Part shown: piece after piece, positions 23,826-32,703 of the stretch
Layout of the letters: the number at the start of each line of letters is the position of its first letter
Position numbering within the stretch: position 1 is the stretch's first letter
Assembly (NCBI GenBank): GCA_934597345.1
Contig: CAKTRJ010000004.1
Span: forward strand, 1-64,000
Direction of reading: 5' to 3'
Source: an uncultured Oscillospiraceae bacterium
GTDB lineage: Bacteria > Bacillota > Clostridia > Oscillospirales > Oscillospiraceae
DNA length: 64,000 bases
The notes under the pieces: model-generated
Database searches by the model: none
Told to the model about the DNA's origin: nothing
The model's input: the letters and a program-made list of their open reading frames with translations, nothing else
Made by a program: the position numbers and the translations under genes

Positions 23826-26480
23826 TCAGACTTCCTTGGATACAGCTCTTTTCCGTATCTCCAGCAGGATGCTCTCAAGAGCGCTGATGTCAAGGGGCTT
23901 GGAGACATGGGCGGTCATGCCAGCGTCAAGGCAATCCTGCACATCCTCCACAAAGGCGTTTGCCGTCATGGCGATGATGGGGATCGTTCGTCCCAGTGGA
24001 TTTCTGCCGCGCCGTATGGCCCGGGTGGCATCCAACCCGTTCATAACAGGCATCTCTACGTCCATCAGAATAGCATGGTAATCACCGTTTCGCACATTGG
24101 CAAAGGCCTCCACCAGCTGAGCGCCGTTGGGATAGATATCGCACGCGGCGCCGTAGCTCTCCATCAGAGCGGTCAGGATCTCTGCGTTCAGGCTGTTGTC
24201 CTCGGCGCACAGGAATCTCATGCCGCTGAGGACGGAGATGCTTCCGTTTTCCCGGATGGCGCTGGTATCGCGCAGCTGATGGACGGCGTCGGCCAGCTGG
24301 GACAGGAAAAACGGCCTTGCCAGCATGCCGTCCACGCCGCCGGATGACAGGAGACCATGGGACGGCTCTGTGTGGGCATAGTCCGTGCAGAAAATGAGAA
24401 GCTCCCGCCCGGCCGCGTTCCGCAGAGACTCCGAAAGGGCAGACAACTCCTCCACGCTGCGGCAGGCGGACAGAAGAACGACGTCCGCGTCCTGCTGCAT
24501 CAATATCTGCGCCGCTTCCTGTGCGCTGCCGGATACCCATACGTCAGGCCCGGACTCACGGGTCATGGCCCTGACGTTGTCCGCCAGCTGGGCATCGTCT
24601 GTGATCAGGAGAATACCGGAGGCGTCGACGCGGCATGCGGCGCCCCGGTCGATGGGCAGGGAGAGCGTCACCTGGAACCGGCTGCCCTTATCTGGCTCGC
24701 TTTCCACAGTGATCCGGCCGCCCATCAGGTCAACGATGTTTTTCGTGATGGCCATGCCGAGGCCGGTGCCCTGCACCTTGTTGGTGGTGGAGCTTTCCGC
24801 CCGGGTGAAGGGGTCGAAAATATGGGTCAGGAATTCCGGTGTCATGCCATAGCCGCTGTCGGTGACGACGATGCTGAGGGCGGTATGATCGGGGATGGCG
24901 CAGGGAAGCTCGGTGATGTCGAGGCGGATCGTGCCGCCGTAGGGCGTGTATTTTACCGCGTTGGACAGCAGATTGACCAGGATCTGTCCCAGACGCATGC
25001 TGTCTCCGATCAGGAATTCGTGCGTTACACCGTGGGTGCGGATCATGAAGTCCTGCGCCTTTTCCGCCACCCGCGGGCGGATGATGCTGTCGATCTGCCC
25101 GACCTGCTCGGCAAGGCTTACCGTCTCCTTGACGATACGGATCTTTCCGGCTTCGATCTTGCTCATATCCAGCACGTCGTTGATGAGCGCCAGCATATGC
25201 TGGCCGGAGGTATGCGCCTTCCGGATATAATCACGCATTTTGTCCGACAGGTGCTGCTCGTTCTCCATCAGGCGGGTGATGCCCAGAATGGCGTTCATAG
25301 GCGTGCGGATGTCGTGTGACATGTTGGTGAGGAATTCGCTTTTGGCGCTGTTGGCGGCCTTGGCCTCCTGCGTGGCGGATTCCGCCAGCTTTACCGCAGC
25401 GGACAGCTCCGTGTTTTTCTGGTCCAGTTCGCGGTTGACGGCGGACAGCTTGTCGTTGGTCTCCCGCTCGATGGCAAGAGTCCGTTTCTGGTTTGCTGTC
25501 AGGATAATGGTGATCACGATGGCGCAGGTGATGACCAGTATGATCGAGAATGAAAAGACCATCCGGGTCGTGGTGTCCACCAGCAGGACGATATCCTGGG
25601 CCACATAGTCCGATGGTACCAGAAACAGCAGCGTCCAGTTCGCGTTGTTCATCTTTTTCAGCGCGTAGTAGTATTCGTCCCCGCGCAGCACCGCGTTGGA
25701 ATAGGCAAGGCCGCTGCTGTCAAGCTCCTGCTTGGCGGCTTCAAAAGAGGTGCCGTGGAGATAGGTCATCTCCTTCAGCGTGGCATAGGCGTTATAGCCC
25801 AGCAGTGTGTCATCGCCGCTGCTGAAGAGGCGTCCGCCGTATTGATCCAGCACATAGACGCTGTTGCTATTGTCGTAAGCCTCACAGGAGAAGAAGGGAT
25901 TCAGCTCCGCCAGACGGCAGGACAGGCCGAAGTAAGTCAGGCGGAGAGGCTTGCCGCCGTCCTGAACGGTCATCGGCTCCGGCAGCTTTTGCAGGAAGAA
26001 GATCCCTACGTCTGTCTGGCCCACCCGGGAGGTGACAAAGGATACCCGCTCCGGGCTGTCCATGAGGAAACCCATTTCTGACAACGTGCCGTTCCAGCCG
26101 TCGTGGGTCAGATAATTGCCGGAATCGTCCACCGCCACCAGATGGCGCTGCTCGTTGTCCATCATATACAGCTCGGACAGCGACTGCATATAGGCATACA
26201 ACTCGTCCGGAGAGGAAAAACTGTGATCTTCGATAGCACCGCAGAAAACGTCTGTATCCTTCCACCAGCTGCGGGTCACATCGTCCAGCCGCTTGAAGAG
26301 CTGAACGGTGACCTCCTTCATCTGCTGCTGCCGCTCCTTGTATAGAATGTCATCGATATACCCATCGTAGAGCCGCATGAATATGAAGAAAGCAATATTG
26401 ACCAGCAGCAGAAACGCGGCCAGAGCAAAGGACAGGGAGCGAAGCCGGTTTCCCTCCGTGTTTGCACGTTTTCCATTCAT
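23826..26480 (-). CDS. Hybrid sensor histidine kinase with receiver domains
   Basis: An 884-residue membrane kinase. A helix at about 17-36 and another at about 308-330 enclose an outer Cache-like sensor domain. A coiled coil follows (about 335-385), then the phosphorylated H389 in FLTNMSHDIRTPMNAILGI. The ATP-binding domain shows LVNLLSNAVKYTPYG, GYGMTPEF, and GTGLGMAI. Next comes a degenerate receiver (about 625-745) without a clear phospho-aspartate, and a C-terminal receiver with D807 in ILMDVEMPVMNGLDA and K in HVSKPLD. It sits 6 bp after a solute-binding lipoprotein, which probably presents the signal, and shares the operon with an Hpt protein and a LytTR regulator: a complete His-Asp-His-Asp relay. 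Confidence 0.92.
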   Translation of the reverse strand: MNGKRANTEGNRLRSLSFALAAFLLLVNIAFFIFMRLYDGYIDDILYKERQQQMKEVTVQLFKRLDDVTRSWWKDTDVFCGAIEDHSFSSPDELYAYMQSLSELYMMDNEQRHLVAVDDSGNYLTHDGWNGTLSEMGFLMDSPERVSFVTSRVGQTDVGIFFLQKLPEPMTVQDGGKPLRLTYFGLSCRLAELNPFFSCEAYDNSNSVYVLDQYGGRLFSSGDDTLLGYNAYATLKEMTYLHGTSFEAAKQELDSSGLAYSNAVLRGDEYYYALKKMNNANWTLLFLVPSDYVAQDIVLLVDTTTRMVFSFSIILVITCAIVITIILTANQKRTLAIERETNDKLSAVNRELDQKNTELSAAVKLAESATQEAKAANSAKSEFLTNMSHDIRTPMNAILGITRLMENEQHLSDKMRDYIRKAHTSGQHMLALINDVLDMSKIEAGKIRIVKETVSLAEQVGQIDSIIRPRVAEKAQDFMIRTHGVTHEFLIGDSMRLGQILVNLLSNAVKYTPYGGTIRLDITELPCAIPDHTALSIVVTDSGYGMTPEFLTHIFDPFTRAESSTTNKVQGTGLGMAITKNIVDLMGGRITVESEPDKGSRFQVTLSLPIDRGAACRVDASGILLITDDAQLADNVRAMTRESGPDVWVSGSAQEAAQILMQQDADVVLLSACRSVEELSALSESLRNAAGRELLIFCTDYAHTEPSHGLLSSGGVDGMLARPFFLSQLADAVHQLRDTSAIRENGSISVLSGMRFLCAEDNSLNAEILTALMESYGAACDIYPNGAQLVEAFANVRNGDYHAILMDVEMPVMNGLDATRAIRRGRNPLGRTIPIIAMTANAFVEDVQDCLDAGMTAHVSKPLDISALESILLEIRKRAVSKEV

Positions 26481-26486
26481 CTCATG

Positions 26487-28262
26487 TTACTCCCAACAGA
26501 TGTCGGCCCGTGAGAAAAAGCTGAACTGGCTAAGATACTCCAGCGTCGCGGCGAGCCCCAGGATGCCGGTATCCGTCAGGCCGCCTTCCGCGGCCACCTG
26601 TTCAGACACACCGGCGATGGCCACCGTATAGATCTTATCGTCCCGGATGGTCAGACTGTCCGGCTTCACCAGCTCATAGGGGAAGAACACGCCGCAATCT
26701 CCGCAGTCATAGCCTGTCTCGGCCAGCTCCTTGATGCGGGCGCCAGTCAGGGTAACGGTCTGGATATTGCCGCGCCAACCGGTGGGCAGGATCGAGGTGA
26801 TCTCCTGATCGGATACGGGAAGGGGAAACAGCTCGCCGGACACGCCATTCGGGTTCATATGGCCGACGCCGTCCACCACGAGATAGGCGTTTTTGGAGAT
26901 AAGAGCGAGATCAGCCCCGGCCGCCTTGCCGAAGCAGACGCCTGTCAGCCGTGCGCAGTCATCGGTGGACAGCTTCTCGGTCACCGAGGTGCAGGCGGTG
27001 GACGTATCATCCCGCAGGAGCCGCCGGTTGTCGTCAAAGGCACGGATCAGCTGGTCGAGCGTCGCGTTTCCCCGGATGTATTCAAGTCCGACGTTGCCGA
27101 CGGACACGATAATATTTTTCCAGCCGCTGTAAATGAAGGGCGCGGTCTGCCCGTTGTACAGCTCGTCCTCCACGGGCTTATAGTAGCTGCTCTCCGGAAT
27201 CACATAGTCCTTCAGCGGCAGCATCTGCGAGTTGGCGCAGCTCTCATTCAGCGAGGACATCCCCTCCACGGTGGACAGGACCTCCATCACATGCAGGGCG
27301 TCGGTCAGTTTCTGCGGGTCCTTTTCCAGGGCCTTATTCAGGCCGATATACCGGGATACCTGCATGATGATGGTGTTTTTCGTGCCGTCCTCCGACAGAT
27401 ACGGCATGAGCCGGAATTCGTCGTCGGAGTCCTCGGAAGTGATATTGTTGGTGCTGCCCAGCATGAAAAGCGTGTTGCCTTCCGCCATCATGCGCTTCGT
27501 CTCGTTATTGTCATACCAGCTGCCCTCGCCGTTCAGCATACCCAGCTCCCGCCATTCCTCCACCAGCGCAAACGCGTGCTGCATACCCTCAGAGTCCTCC
27601 ACCGTGGCCTTCCCGTCAAGAAAATCGTTCTGCCATTTTCTGCCGTCCAGCGTGTTGAGAAAGCCGGTGTCCATAATATTGCACAGGTACTGGAAGCCGT
27701 AACCGGGCAGCGCGACCTGATTCAGTGCCAGACGGCAGCCTGCGGCCTTTACCTTGGGCGCCAGCTCCCGCAGCTCCGCGAAGGTGGAGGGCAGCGTCCA
27801 CCCGTGCTCGTCAAGAAGCGTCTGGTTGTAGGTGATGCCCAGACAGGTGAAGAAGGTGGGCAGCAGATAGATCGCTCCGTGGTCCGAGACCTCGTGGAGA
27901 CTTGAGGCGGTGTAGTTGTTGGTAAAGCTGTATCCGGACAGGTCGATCAGCCTGCCGCTGAGATCCTGCCGTTCGGGCGCATAGAAGGTGGTCATATAGA
28001 TGTCCGGCATATCGCCGGATCGGAGCTGAGCGCTGAGATAGGCTGTGGTGTTGTTGCCGGCGTATGGGATCACCTCAATATTGATCTCCGGGTACGTTTC
28101 GTGGACCTTATCAATAAAATGCTCCATTTCCGGGAAAAGGGAGACGATGGTAAGGGGCTCGTGGGTTTCGTCAGCGGTGCCGGACTGGCTGCCGCAGGCG
28201 GTAAATATGGTGAGCACGCATGTCAGCGCCAGAAAACATGTGATGATCCTTTGGGGTCTCAT
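26487..28262 (-). CDS. Lipoprotein: extracellular solute-binding domain fused to a 5'-nucleotidase C-terminal-like domain
   Basis: A 591-residue lipoprotein with lipobox LTIFTAC. Residues about 35-420 match family 1 sugar-type solute-binding proteins (TIVSLFPEMEHFIDKVHETY, SGDMPDIYMTTF, YNQTLLDEHGW, FMLGSTNNITS). From about 430 the sequence changes to the fold found at the C-terminus of secreted 5'-nucleotidases: ADLALISKNAYLVV, then ITSILPTGWRGNIQTVTLTG, LTGARIKELAE, DKIYTVAIAG. No catalytic metallophosphatase domain is present, so it should bind rather than cleave. It has no permease genes nearby; beside the hybrid kinase it is best read as a two-part ligand sensor on the cell surface. Confidence 0.8.
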   Translation of the reverse strand: MRPQRIITCFLALTCVLTIFTACGSQSGTADETHEPLTIVSLFPEMEHFIDKVHETYPEINIEVIPYAGNNTTAYLSAQLRSGDMPDIYMTTFYAPERQDLSGRLIDLSGYSFTNNYTASSLHEVSDHGAIYLLPTFFTCLGITYNQTLLDEHGWTLPSTFAELRELAPKVKAAGCRLALNQVALPGYGFQYLCNIMDTGFLNTLDGRKWQNDFLDGKATVEDSEGMQHAFALVEEWRELGMLNGEGSWYDNNETKRMMAEGNTLFMLGSTNNITSEDSDDEFRLMPYLSEDGTKNTIIMQVSRYIGLNKALEKDPQKLTDALHVMEVLSTVEGMSSLNESCANSQMLPLKDYVIPESSYYKPVEDELYNGQTAPFIYSGWKNIIVSVGNVGLEYIRGNATLDQLIRAFDDNRRLLRDDTSTACTSVTEKLSTDDCARLTGVCFGKAAGADLALISKNAYLVVDGVGHMNPNGVSGELFPLPVSDQEITSILPTGWRGNIQTVTLTGARIKELAETGYDCGDCGVFFPYELVKPDSLTIRDDKIYTVAIAGVSEQVAAEGGLTDTGILGLAATLEYLSQFSFFSRADICWE

Positions 28263-28307
28263 GAGATATCCTTCCTCTGCGTATAAGCGGTGTGGTATGC
28301 TGCGGCT

Positions 28308-28658
28308 TTATCGAAGAAGCGCGGCAAGCTGCGCAATCACCCGGTCATAGGCGTCGGTGACCGCATCAAAAAGCGCGTTGTCGGGAAACCCGGACGAATG
28401 GCGCAACGCGTCGGCCAACCGGGCGGCGGACTCCGCCAGTTTTTTCAGACCCAGCGTGGCCGCAACGCCCTTAAGCGTATGGGCGGCCAGAAATGCCCCG
28501 TCCCTGTCGTGCTTTTCTCTGGCTGCTGCCAGTGCCGCGTAGGAGGGGTCTGTGGAAAATTTCAGCAGAAACCTGGTTATCATGCTATCCGACGGGATCC
28601 TGCGGAAGATGTCGTCATAATCGCCGCCGGTCGTTTTGTAAAATTCCCTGATCGTCAT
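28308..28658 (-). CDS. Histidine phosphotransfer (Hpt) protein
   Basis: A 116-residue single-domain Hpt protein. The phosphorylated histidine is in FLAAHTLKGVAATLGL, with the second-helix phrase LKKLAESAARLADALR. It would carry phosphate from the kinase's receiver to a downstream regulator. The start at 28658 has AAGGAGACC about 12 bp upstream; a longer frame lacks a site. It lies between the LytTR regulator and the sensor lipoprotein in one operon. Confidence 0.88.
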   Translation of the reverse strand: MTIREFYKTTGGDYDDIFRRIPSDSMITRFLLKFSTDPSYAALAAAREKHDRDGAFLAAHTLKGVAATLGLKKLAESAARLADALRHSSGFPDNALFDAVTDAYDRVIAQLAALLR

Positions 28659-28698
28659 GCTGTGATGCGGTCTCCTTTCGTCAGATACGGGTACCGCG

Positions 28699-29412
28699 TC
28701 AATAAGCGGCGGACAGTGCGGCGGCATATGCCATATATGCCTGCCGTACCGGCTTCACGCCCCGCTGCCGGATGGGGATCGTCTCTCCGTTTGACAACAG
28801 GAATTCCTTTCCGATCTGCCGGACATGATCCATATTCACCAGAAAGCTCTGGTGGCAGCGCAGGAAACAGGAGTCGTTCAGTTCTTTTTCGATGGTGTTC
28901 AGCGTTTTGTAGGCGGTATGTACGCGGCCGGACACTGTATGGATCATACACTTGGAATTGGAGCTTTCGATATAAAGAATGTCACGGTACGCGATCCTTG
29001 TCACCGTGGCTCTGTGCCGGATCTGATAGGTGTTGGGGTCGAAGTTTTCCGTGATCCGGTCTATGACCGCTTTCAGCCGGTCATAGCTGATGGGCTTGAG
29101 CAGATATCCGCTGGCGGCCACATCATAGCTTTCGATGGCGAAGTCCGGCGAAGCGGTCAGGAACACGATCTTGCCCTGATAACCCATGGCCCGCAGCCGG
29201 TGGGCCAGTTCATTGCCCATCGCATCCTGTAGGTAAATATCCAGAAATACGATGTCGTAATGTGCCCCCTCTTCCACATCGTAGAGAAGGTTCATTCCGT
29301 ATTCATAAGGGACCAGTTCCACGGGAAGTGATCGTTCCGCGGAGCAGCGGTTCAACAGGAGCACGATTATATCACGTTGGAGTGGGTTGTCCTCACAGAC
29401 AGCAATGCGCAT
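28699..29412 (-). CDS. LytTR-family response regulator
   Basis: A 237-residue regulator. The N-terminal receiver has the acidic pair in AVCEDNPLQRD, the phospho-aspartate in IVFLDIYLQDAMG, and lysine in LLKPISYDRL. The C-terminal LytTR DNA-binding domain (about residues 135-230) shows IAYRDILYIESSNSKCMIHT and FLRCHQSFLVNMDHVRQIG. LytTR proteins bind direct repeats upstream of their targets. It is the first gene of the phosphorelay operon and its likely output. The ATG at 29412 was preferred over a TTG three codons earlier because of spacing to AAAGGATC. Confidence 0.92.
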   Translation of the reverse strand: MRIAVCEDNPLQRDIIVLLLNRCSAERSLPVELVPYEYGMNLLYDVEEGAHYDIVFLDIYLQDAMGNELAHRLRAMGYQGKIVFLTASPDFAIESYDVAASGYLLKPISYDRLKAVIDRITENFDPNTYQIRHRATVTRIAYRDILYIESSNSKCMIHTVSGRVHTAYKTLNTIEKELNDSCFLRCHQSFLVNMDHVRQIGKEFLLSNGETIPIRQRGVKPVRQAYMAYAAALSAAY

Positions 29413-29490
29413 GGGTATCAAGATCCTTTCTTCCTAAAATCAAATTTCGCTGCCAAAGCGGCAGAAGGTGATACACAACGCCGGTAACAA

Positions 29491-29517
29491 AAAATGGCGG
29501 CTTCCGCCGCCATTTCT
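29491..29517 (-). terminator. Terminator-like hairpin in the leader region of the phosphorelay operon
   Basis: On the minus strand AAATGGCGG, loop CGGAAG, CCGCCATTT followed by TTTG: a good intrinsic terminator about 80 bp upstream of the response-regulator start, where no gene ends with certainty. It may attenuate the operon, or end a small unannotated minus-strand transcript from 29551-29784. The rest of 29413-29889 is AT-rich regulatory DNA before spo0A. Confidence 0.6.
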
Positions 29518-29662
29518 TTGCAAACTCCGAAGATGTCTCTCGCAACAAGCTCATTCAAACGATACAGACGTTGGGCCTCTGCCATGGCTGCGTTTTCGTT
29601 TATACATTTTACACTCGTAAATCAAAAAATCAATATGCAATTTTGTTAAAAATTCTGCATGA

Positions 29663-29806
29663 TTCGACAAAATTACCGAAGATACGAGGAGATCAGACAG
29701 TAAATGCGCCGATACGACACTTTCTCCGGAAGAAAAAATGATGAATTCATCGGTTTTTTGCGAATATTCACAGTGAACATGCACGCGCCCTCTGTCCTGC
29801 TATAAT
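29663..29806 (+). promoter_or_regulatory. spo0A upstream region: 0A box and extended -10 promoter
   Basis: TTCGACAAA (29663-29671) contains the complement of the Spo0A box core TGTCGAA. TGCTATAAT (29798-29806) is an extended -10 promoter without a good -35 box. A 0A box upstream of spo0A is the classical autoregulatory arrangement. No convincing sigma-H promoter was found. Confidence 0.5.
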
Positions 29807-29889
29807 AACGGCAGATCACAGCAATGGCCGGAAGCGCAATGGGGAGATGCGGCCGGAGGTGATCAATAACAAAAAGGAGAAGGAAGAGA

Positions 29890-30645
29890 ATGAAGGATAA
29901 CATGAAGGTCGTACTGGTGGACGCTGACGAGAGCTTTCGCATGATGCTGCGGCAGATGATCGAAGCCGCGGGAGATTTTGAGGTGGCGGGAAGCGTCGGC
30001 AACGGCGCGGAAGCGTGGCGCATCATTGCGAGGGAATGTCCGCAGCTGGTCGTAATGGATGTGATCCTGCCGGAGCTTGACGGCTTCGGCCTGCTGGACC
30101 GGCTGGCGTCCATGGCCGCAAGGCCGAGGGCGATACTGGTGTCCGCCTTCTGTCAGGGACAGATGGTGAAGCGGGCGATGAAGCAGGGGGCGGAGGCATT
30201 TATCCCCAAGCCCTGCGAGATGGAGGAGCTTCTCGGCCAGATGCGCCGCGCCGCACAGCGGGCGGAGGAGGAGAACGCGCGTGACGCCGCGCTGGAGCGC
30301 CTTGTCACCCCCGTCATCCATGAAGTGGGCATGCCGGCCCACATCAAGGGGTATCAATATGTCCGCGAGGCCATCATCCTGACCATCAAGGATGTGAACA
30401 TGATCAACGCGGTCACAAAGGCCCTGTATCCGGCGGTCGCAAGACGCTATAACACCACCCCTTCCTGTGTCGAGCGGGCCATCCGCCACGCCATCGAGGT
30501 GGCCTGGAACCGGGGTGATCTGGATACCTTGCAGCGCTTCTTCGGCTATACGGTGAGCCATTCCAGAGGAAAGCCCACCAATTCCGAGTTCATCGCCATG
30601 ATCGCGGATCATCTCAGCCTTCAGGGCGGGGCAAAGACCGCCTGA
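29890..30645 (+). CDS. spo0A: Sporulation master regulator Spo0A
   Basis: A 251-residue response regulator. The receiver has the acidic pair D11/D13 ([13 protein letters not shown]), phospho-aspartate D57 ([12 protein letters not shown]) and K106 (FIPKPCEM). The unique Spo0A DNA-binding domain follows: [56 protein letters not shown]. Only Spo0A carries this domain, so this gene marks an endospore-forming lineage. AAAAGGAGAAGG precedes the ATG. It is divergent from a phosphorelay operon. In B. subtilis a separate relay feeds Spo0A; whether this neighbouring relay does is unknown. Confidence 0.97.
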   Translation: MKDNMKVVLVDADESFRMMLRQMIEAAGDFEVAGSVGNGAEAWRIIARECPQLVVMDVILPELDGFGLLDRLASMAARPRAILVSAFCQGQMVKRAMKQGAEAFIPKPCEMEELLGQMRRAAQRAEEENARDAALERLVTPVIHEVGMPAHIKGYQYVREAIILTIKDVNMINAVTKALYPAVARRYNTTPSCVERAIRHAIEVAWNRGDLDTLQRFFGYTVSHSRGKPTNSEFIAMIADHLSLQGGAKTA

Positions 30646-30663
30646 GACGGCGGAAAGCATACA

Positions 30664-30700
30664 GGAAAGAGCGGCACGCCATTGGCGTGCCACTCTTTCT
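30664..30700 (+). terminator. Terminator of spo0A
   Basis: GAAAGAGCGGCACGCC pairs with GGCGTGCCACTCTTTC around ATT (one mismatch), followed by TTTG. Confidence 0.9.
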
Positions 30701-30751
30701 TTGTATGCAGGATATGGGAGAAAACAGAAATGATCGGATCAGAATAAGGGG

Positions 30752-32680
30752 TCAGATCTTCAGTGCGGCTTCCAGCGCGTCGCCAGTGGCCAGCACCGCA
30801 TTGCCGGGGGCCTTGGCGGCCTCGCCGATCACCAGCACCTGACCGGCCACTTTCTCGGCGGTCTCCTTCAGGGCGGTGTTGGAGCGAGAGCCCATGGCCA
30901 GCACGATGTTGTCATAGCCCCGCAGGGAACCGGCAGTGCCGTCCGCCAGCGCGTAGTCCACGCCGTCGGTGTAGAACTGGGTCACCTTGGCGCCGGGACG
31001 CAGCAGAACGTGGTTCTCCTCGAAATTCTCGAACATATAGCGGCGGTTCTCCGGGGTCACGTCGGCGGCGATGACATCCTTCATCTCGATGACTGCCACC
31101 TGATGACCCCGCTCGGCCAGATACTCGGCAGCCTCGCAGCCCACCATGCCGCCGCCGACCACCAGGATGCGCTTGCCCATCTGGGCCTTGCCGTCCAGCA
31201 TGTCCTGAGCGGTCACATAGCCGCAGTCGGAAAGACCGGGGATGGGCAGGATCAGGGGCGTGGAGCCGGTGGCCAGAATGATGGCGTCGGGAGCCAGAGA
31301 CCGCAGCAGCATCTCGTCGGCCTCCACGCCGCAGCGCAGATCCACGCCTGCCAGCTGGCACTTGACGATCATGGAGCGGATGGCCTCGGTCAGCTGGCCC
31401 TTGCCGGTGGGATAGGCGGCGATGCGGAAGTTGCCGCCCAGCTCATTGGACTTCTCCACCAGCGTTACCTGATGGCCGCGGACGGCGCAGGCCCACGCGG
31501 CGTACAATCCGCCGGGGCCGCCGCCCACTACGGTGACGCGCTTCTTCTCCGGAGCGGGGGACAGCTCGTACTCCCGGCCCACGCAGGGATTCACCGCGCA
31601 GGTGATGGGCTTACCGGCAAACATGTTGGGCACGCAGCCCAGCAGACAGCCGATGCAGGGCGAGAGCGTCTCCAGCTGGCCGTTCCGGGCCTTGGCGGGC
31701 AGCTCGGGGTCGGCGATGCTCTGGCGGCCGAAGGCGATCAGGTCGGCACGACCCTGCTTCACCAGCAGCTCGGCGTACTGGGGCTCGGTGAACCGGCCCA
31801 CGGCGATGACGGGAACGGATACCGCCCGCTTGATCTCCGTCACCAGATCGGCGTTGAAGCCGCCGTGGGTGACGCCGGGGGCCCACATGAACTCGTCATG
31901 CAGATGGACGGCGCGGGTCACATGCAGGGCGTCCACGCCGCATTCCTGCTCCAGATAGGCCGCCACCGCCGCCGCGTCCTGCACGCTCTGGCCGCCCTCC
32001 ACCTCGTCGCAGGCGTTGATGCGGCACAGGATGGGCAGGTTGCCGCCGGTCTTGCGGCGGATGTTCTCAATGATGAGCCGGGGCAGGCGCATGCGGTTTT
32101 CAAAGCAGCCGCCGAACTCGTCGGTGCGGTTGTTGGTGCGCTGGGAGATGAAGGTGCTGACCAGATACCCGTGGGCACAGTGCACCTCCACCATGTCGAT
32201 ACCGGCCTGCTGGGCGCGGCGCGCCGCGTCGCCGTAGCACTCGATGATGCGGTAGACCTCCTCGTTGGACACCGCCTCCGGGATCTCCCGGCCCGCCGAG
32301 GCGGGCATGGCGCTGGCGGCCTTCAGGGGATAGCCCGTCAGAGCGGAGTTGCCCTCGGGGCCCGCGTGCTGCAACTGGATGGACACCTTGGCGCCGTAGG
32401 CATGGCAGGCGTCCGCCACGCGGCGGAAGCTCTCCACCGTGTCGTCGGAGAACAGGCAGGGCTTCCGGGGCCCGCCCTTGGCCTCCCGGTACACCACCGT
32501 GGACTCGATGGTGATCAGGCCGAAGCCGCCCTTGGCCCGGGCCTGATAGTAGGAGAGGGACCGGTCGCTGAGGGTACCGTCGGTGTTGGCAAGGTTGTTG
32601 CCCATGGGAGGCACCACAAAGCGGTTGGGAACCGTCACCGTGCCGATCTGCACGGGAGAAAACATGGTCGGGAATTTCAT
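30752..32680 (-). CDS. Old-yellow-enzyme-type Fe-S flavoprotein reductase (2,4-dienoyl-CoA reductase architecture)
   Basis: A 642-residue three-part enzyme. An FMN TIM barrel (residues 1-330) shows NRFVVPPMGNNLA, QLQHAGPEGN, VEVHCAHGYLVSTFIS and RTDEFGG. A 4Fe-4S cluster loop follows (CIGCLLGCVPNMFAGKPITC). Then come FAD- and NAD(P)-binding domains (VTVVGGGPGGLYAAWA; LVVGGGMVGCEAAEYLAERG). The plan is that of FadH and of clostridial enoate and bile-acid reductases: NAD(P)H to FAD to Fe-S to FMN, then a C=C bond. As last gene of a quinate/shikimate-type operon it may reduce an unsaturated cyclohexene acid; the substrate is inferred. Confidence 0.88.
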   Translation of the reverse strand: MKFPTMFSPVQIGTVTVPNRFVVPPMGNNLANTDGTLSDRSLSYYQARAKGGFGLITIESTVVYREAKGGPRKPCLFSDDTVESFRRVADACHAYGAKVSIQLQHAGPEGNSALTGYPLKAASAMPASAGREIPEAVSNEEVYRIIECYGDAARRAQQAGIDMVEVHCAHGYLVSTFISQRTNNRTDEFGGCFENRMRLPRLIIENIRRKTGGNLPILCRINACDEVEGGQSVQDAAAVAAYLEQECGVDALHVTRAVHLHDEFMWAPGVTHGGFNADLVTEIKRAVSVPVIAVGRFTEPQYAELLVKQGRADLIAFGRQSIADPELPAKARNGQLETLSPCIGCLLGCVPNMFAGKPITCAVNPCVGREYELSPAPEKKRVTVVGGGPGGLYAAWACAVRGHQVTLVEKSNELGGNFRIAAYPTGKGQLTEAIRSMIVKCQLAGVDLRCGVEADEMLLRSLAPDAIILATGSTPLILPIPGLSDCGYVTAQDMLDGKAQMGKRILVVGGGMVGCEAAEYLAERGHQVAVIEMKDVIAADVTPENRRYMFENFEENHVLLRPGAKVTQFYTDGVDYALADGTAGSLRGYDNIVLAMGSRSNTALKETAEKVAGQVLVIGEAAKAPGNAVLATGDALEAALKI

Positions 32681-32703
32681 CGTCGCACCTCACTTTCTCA
32701 TTG

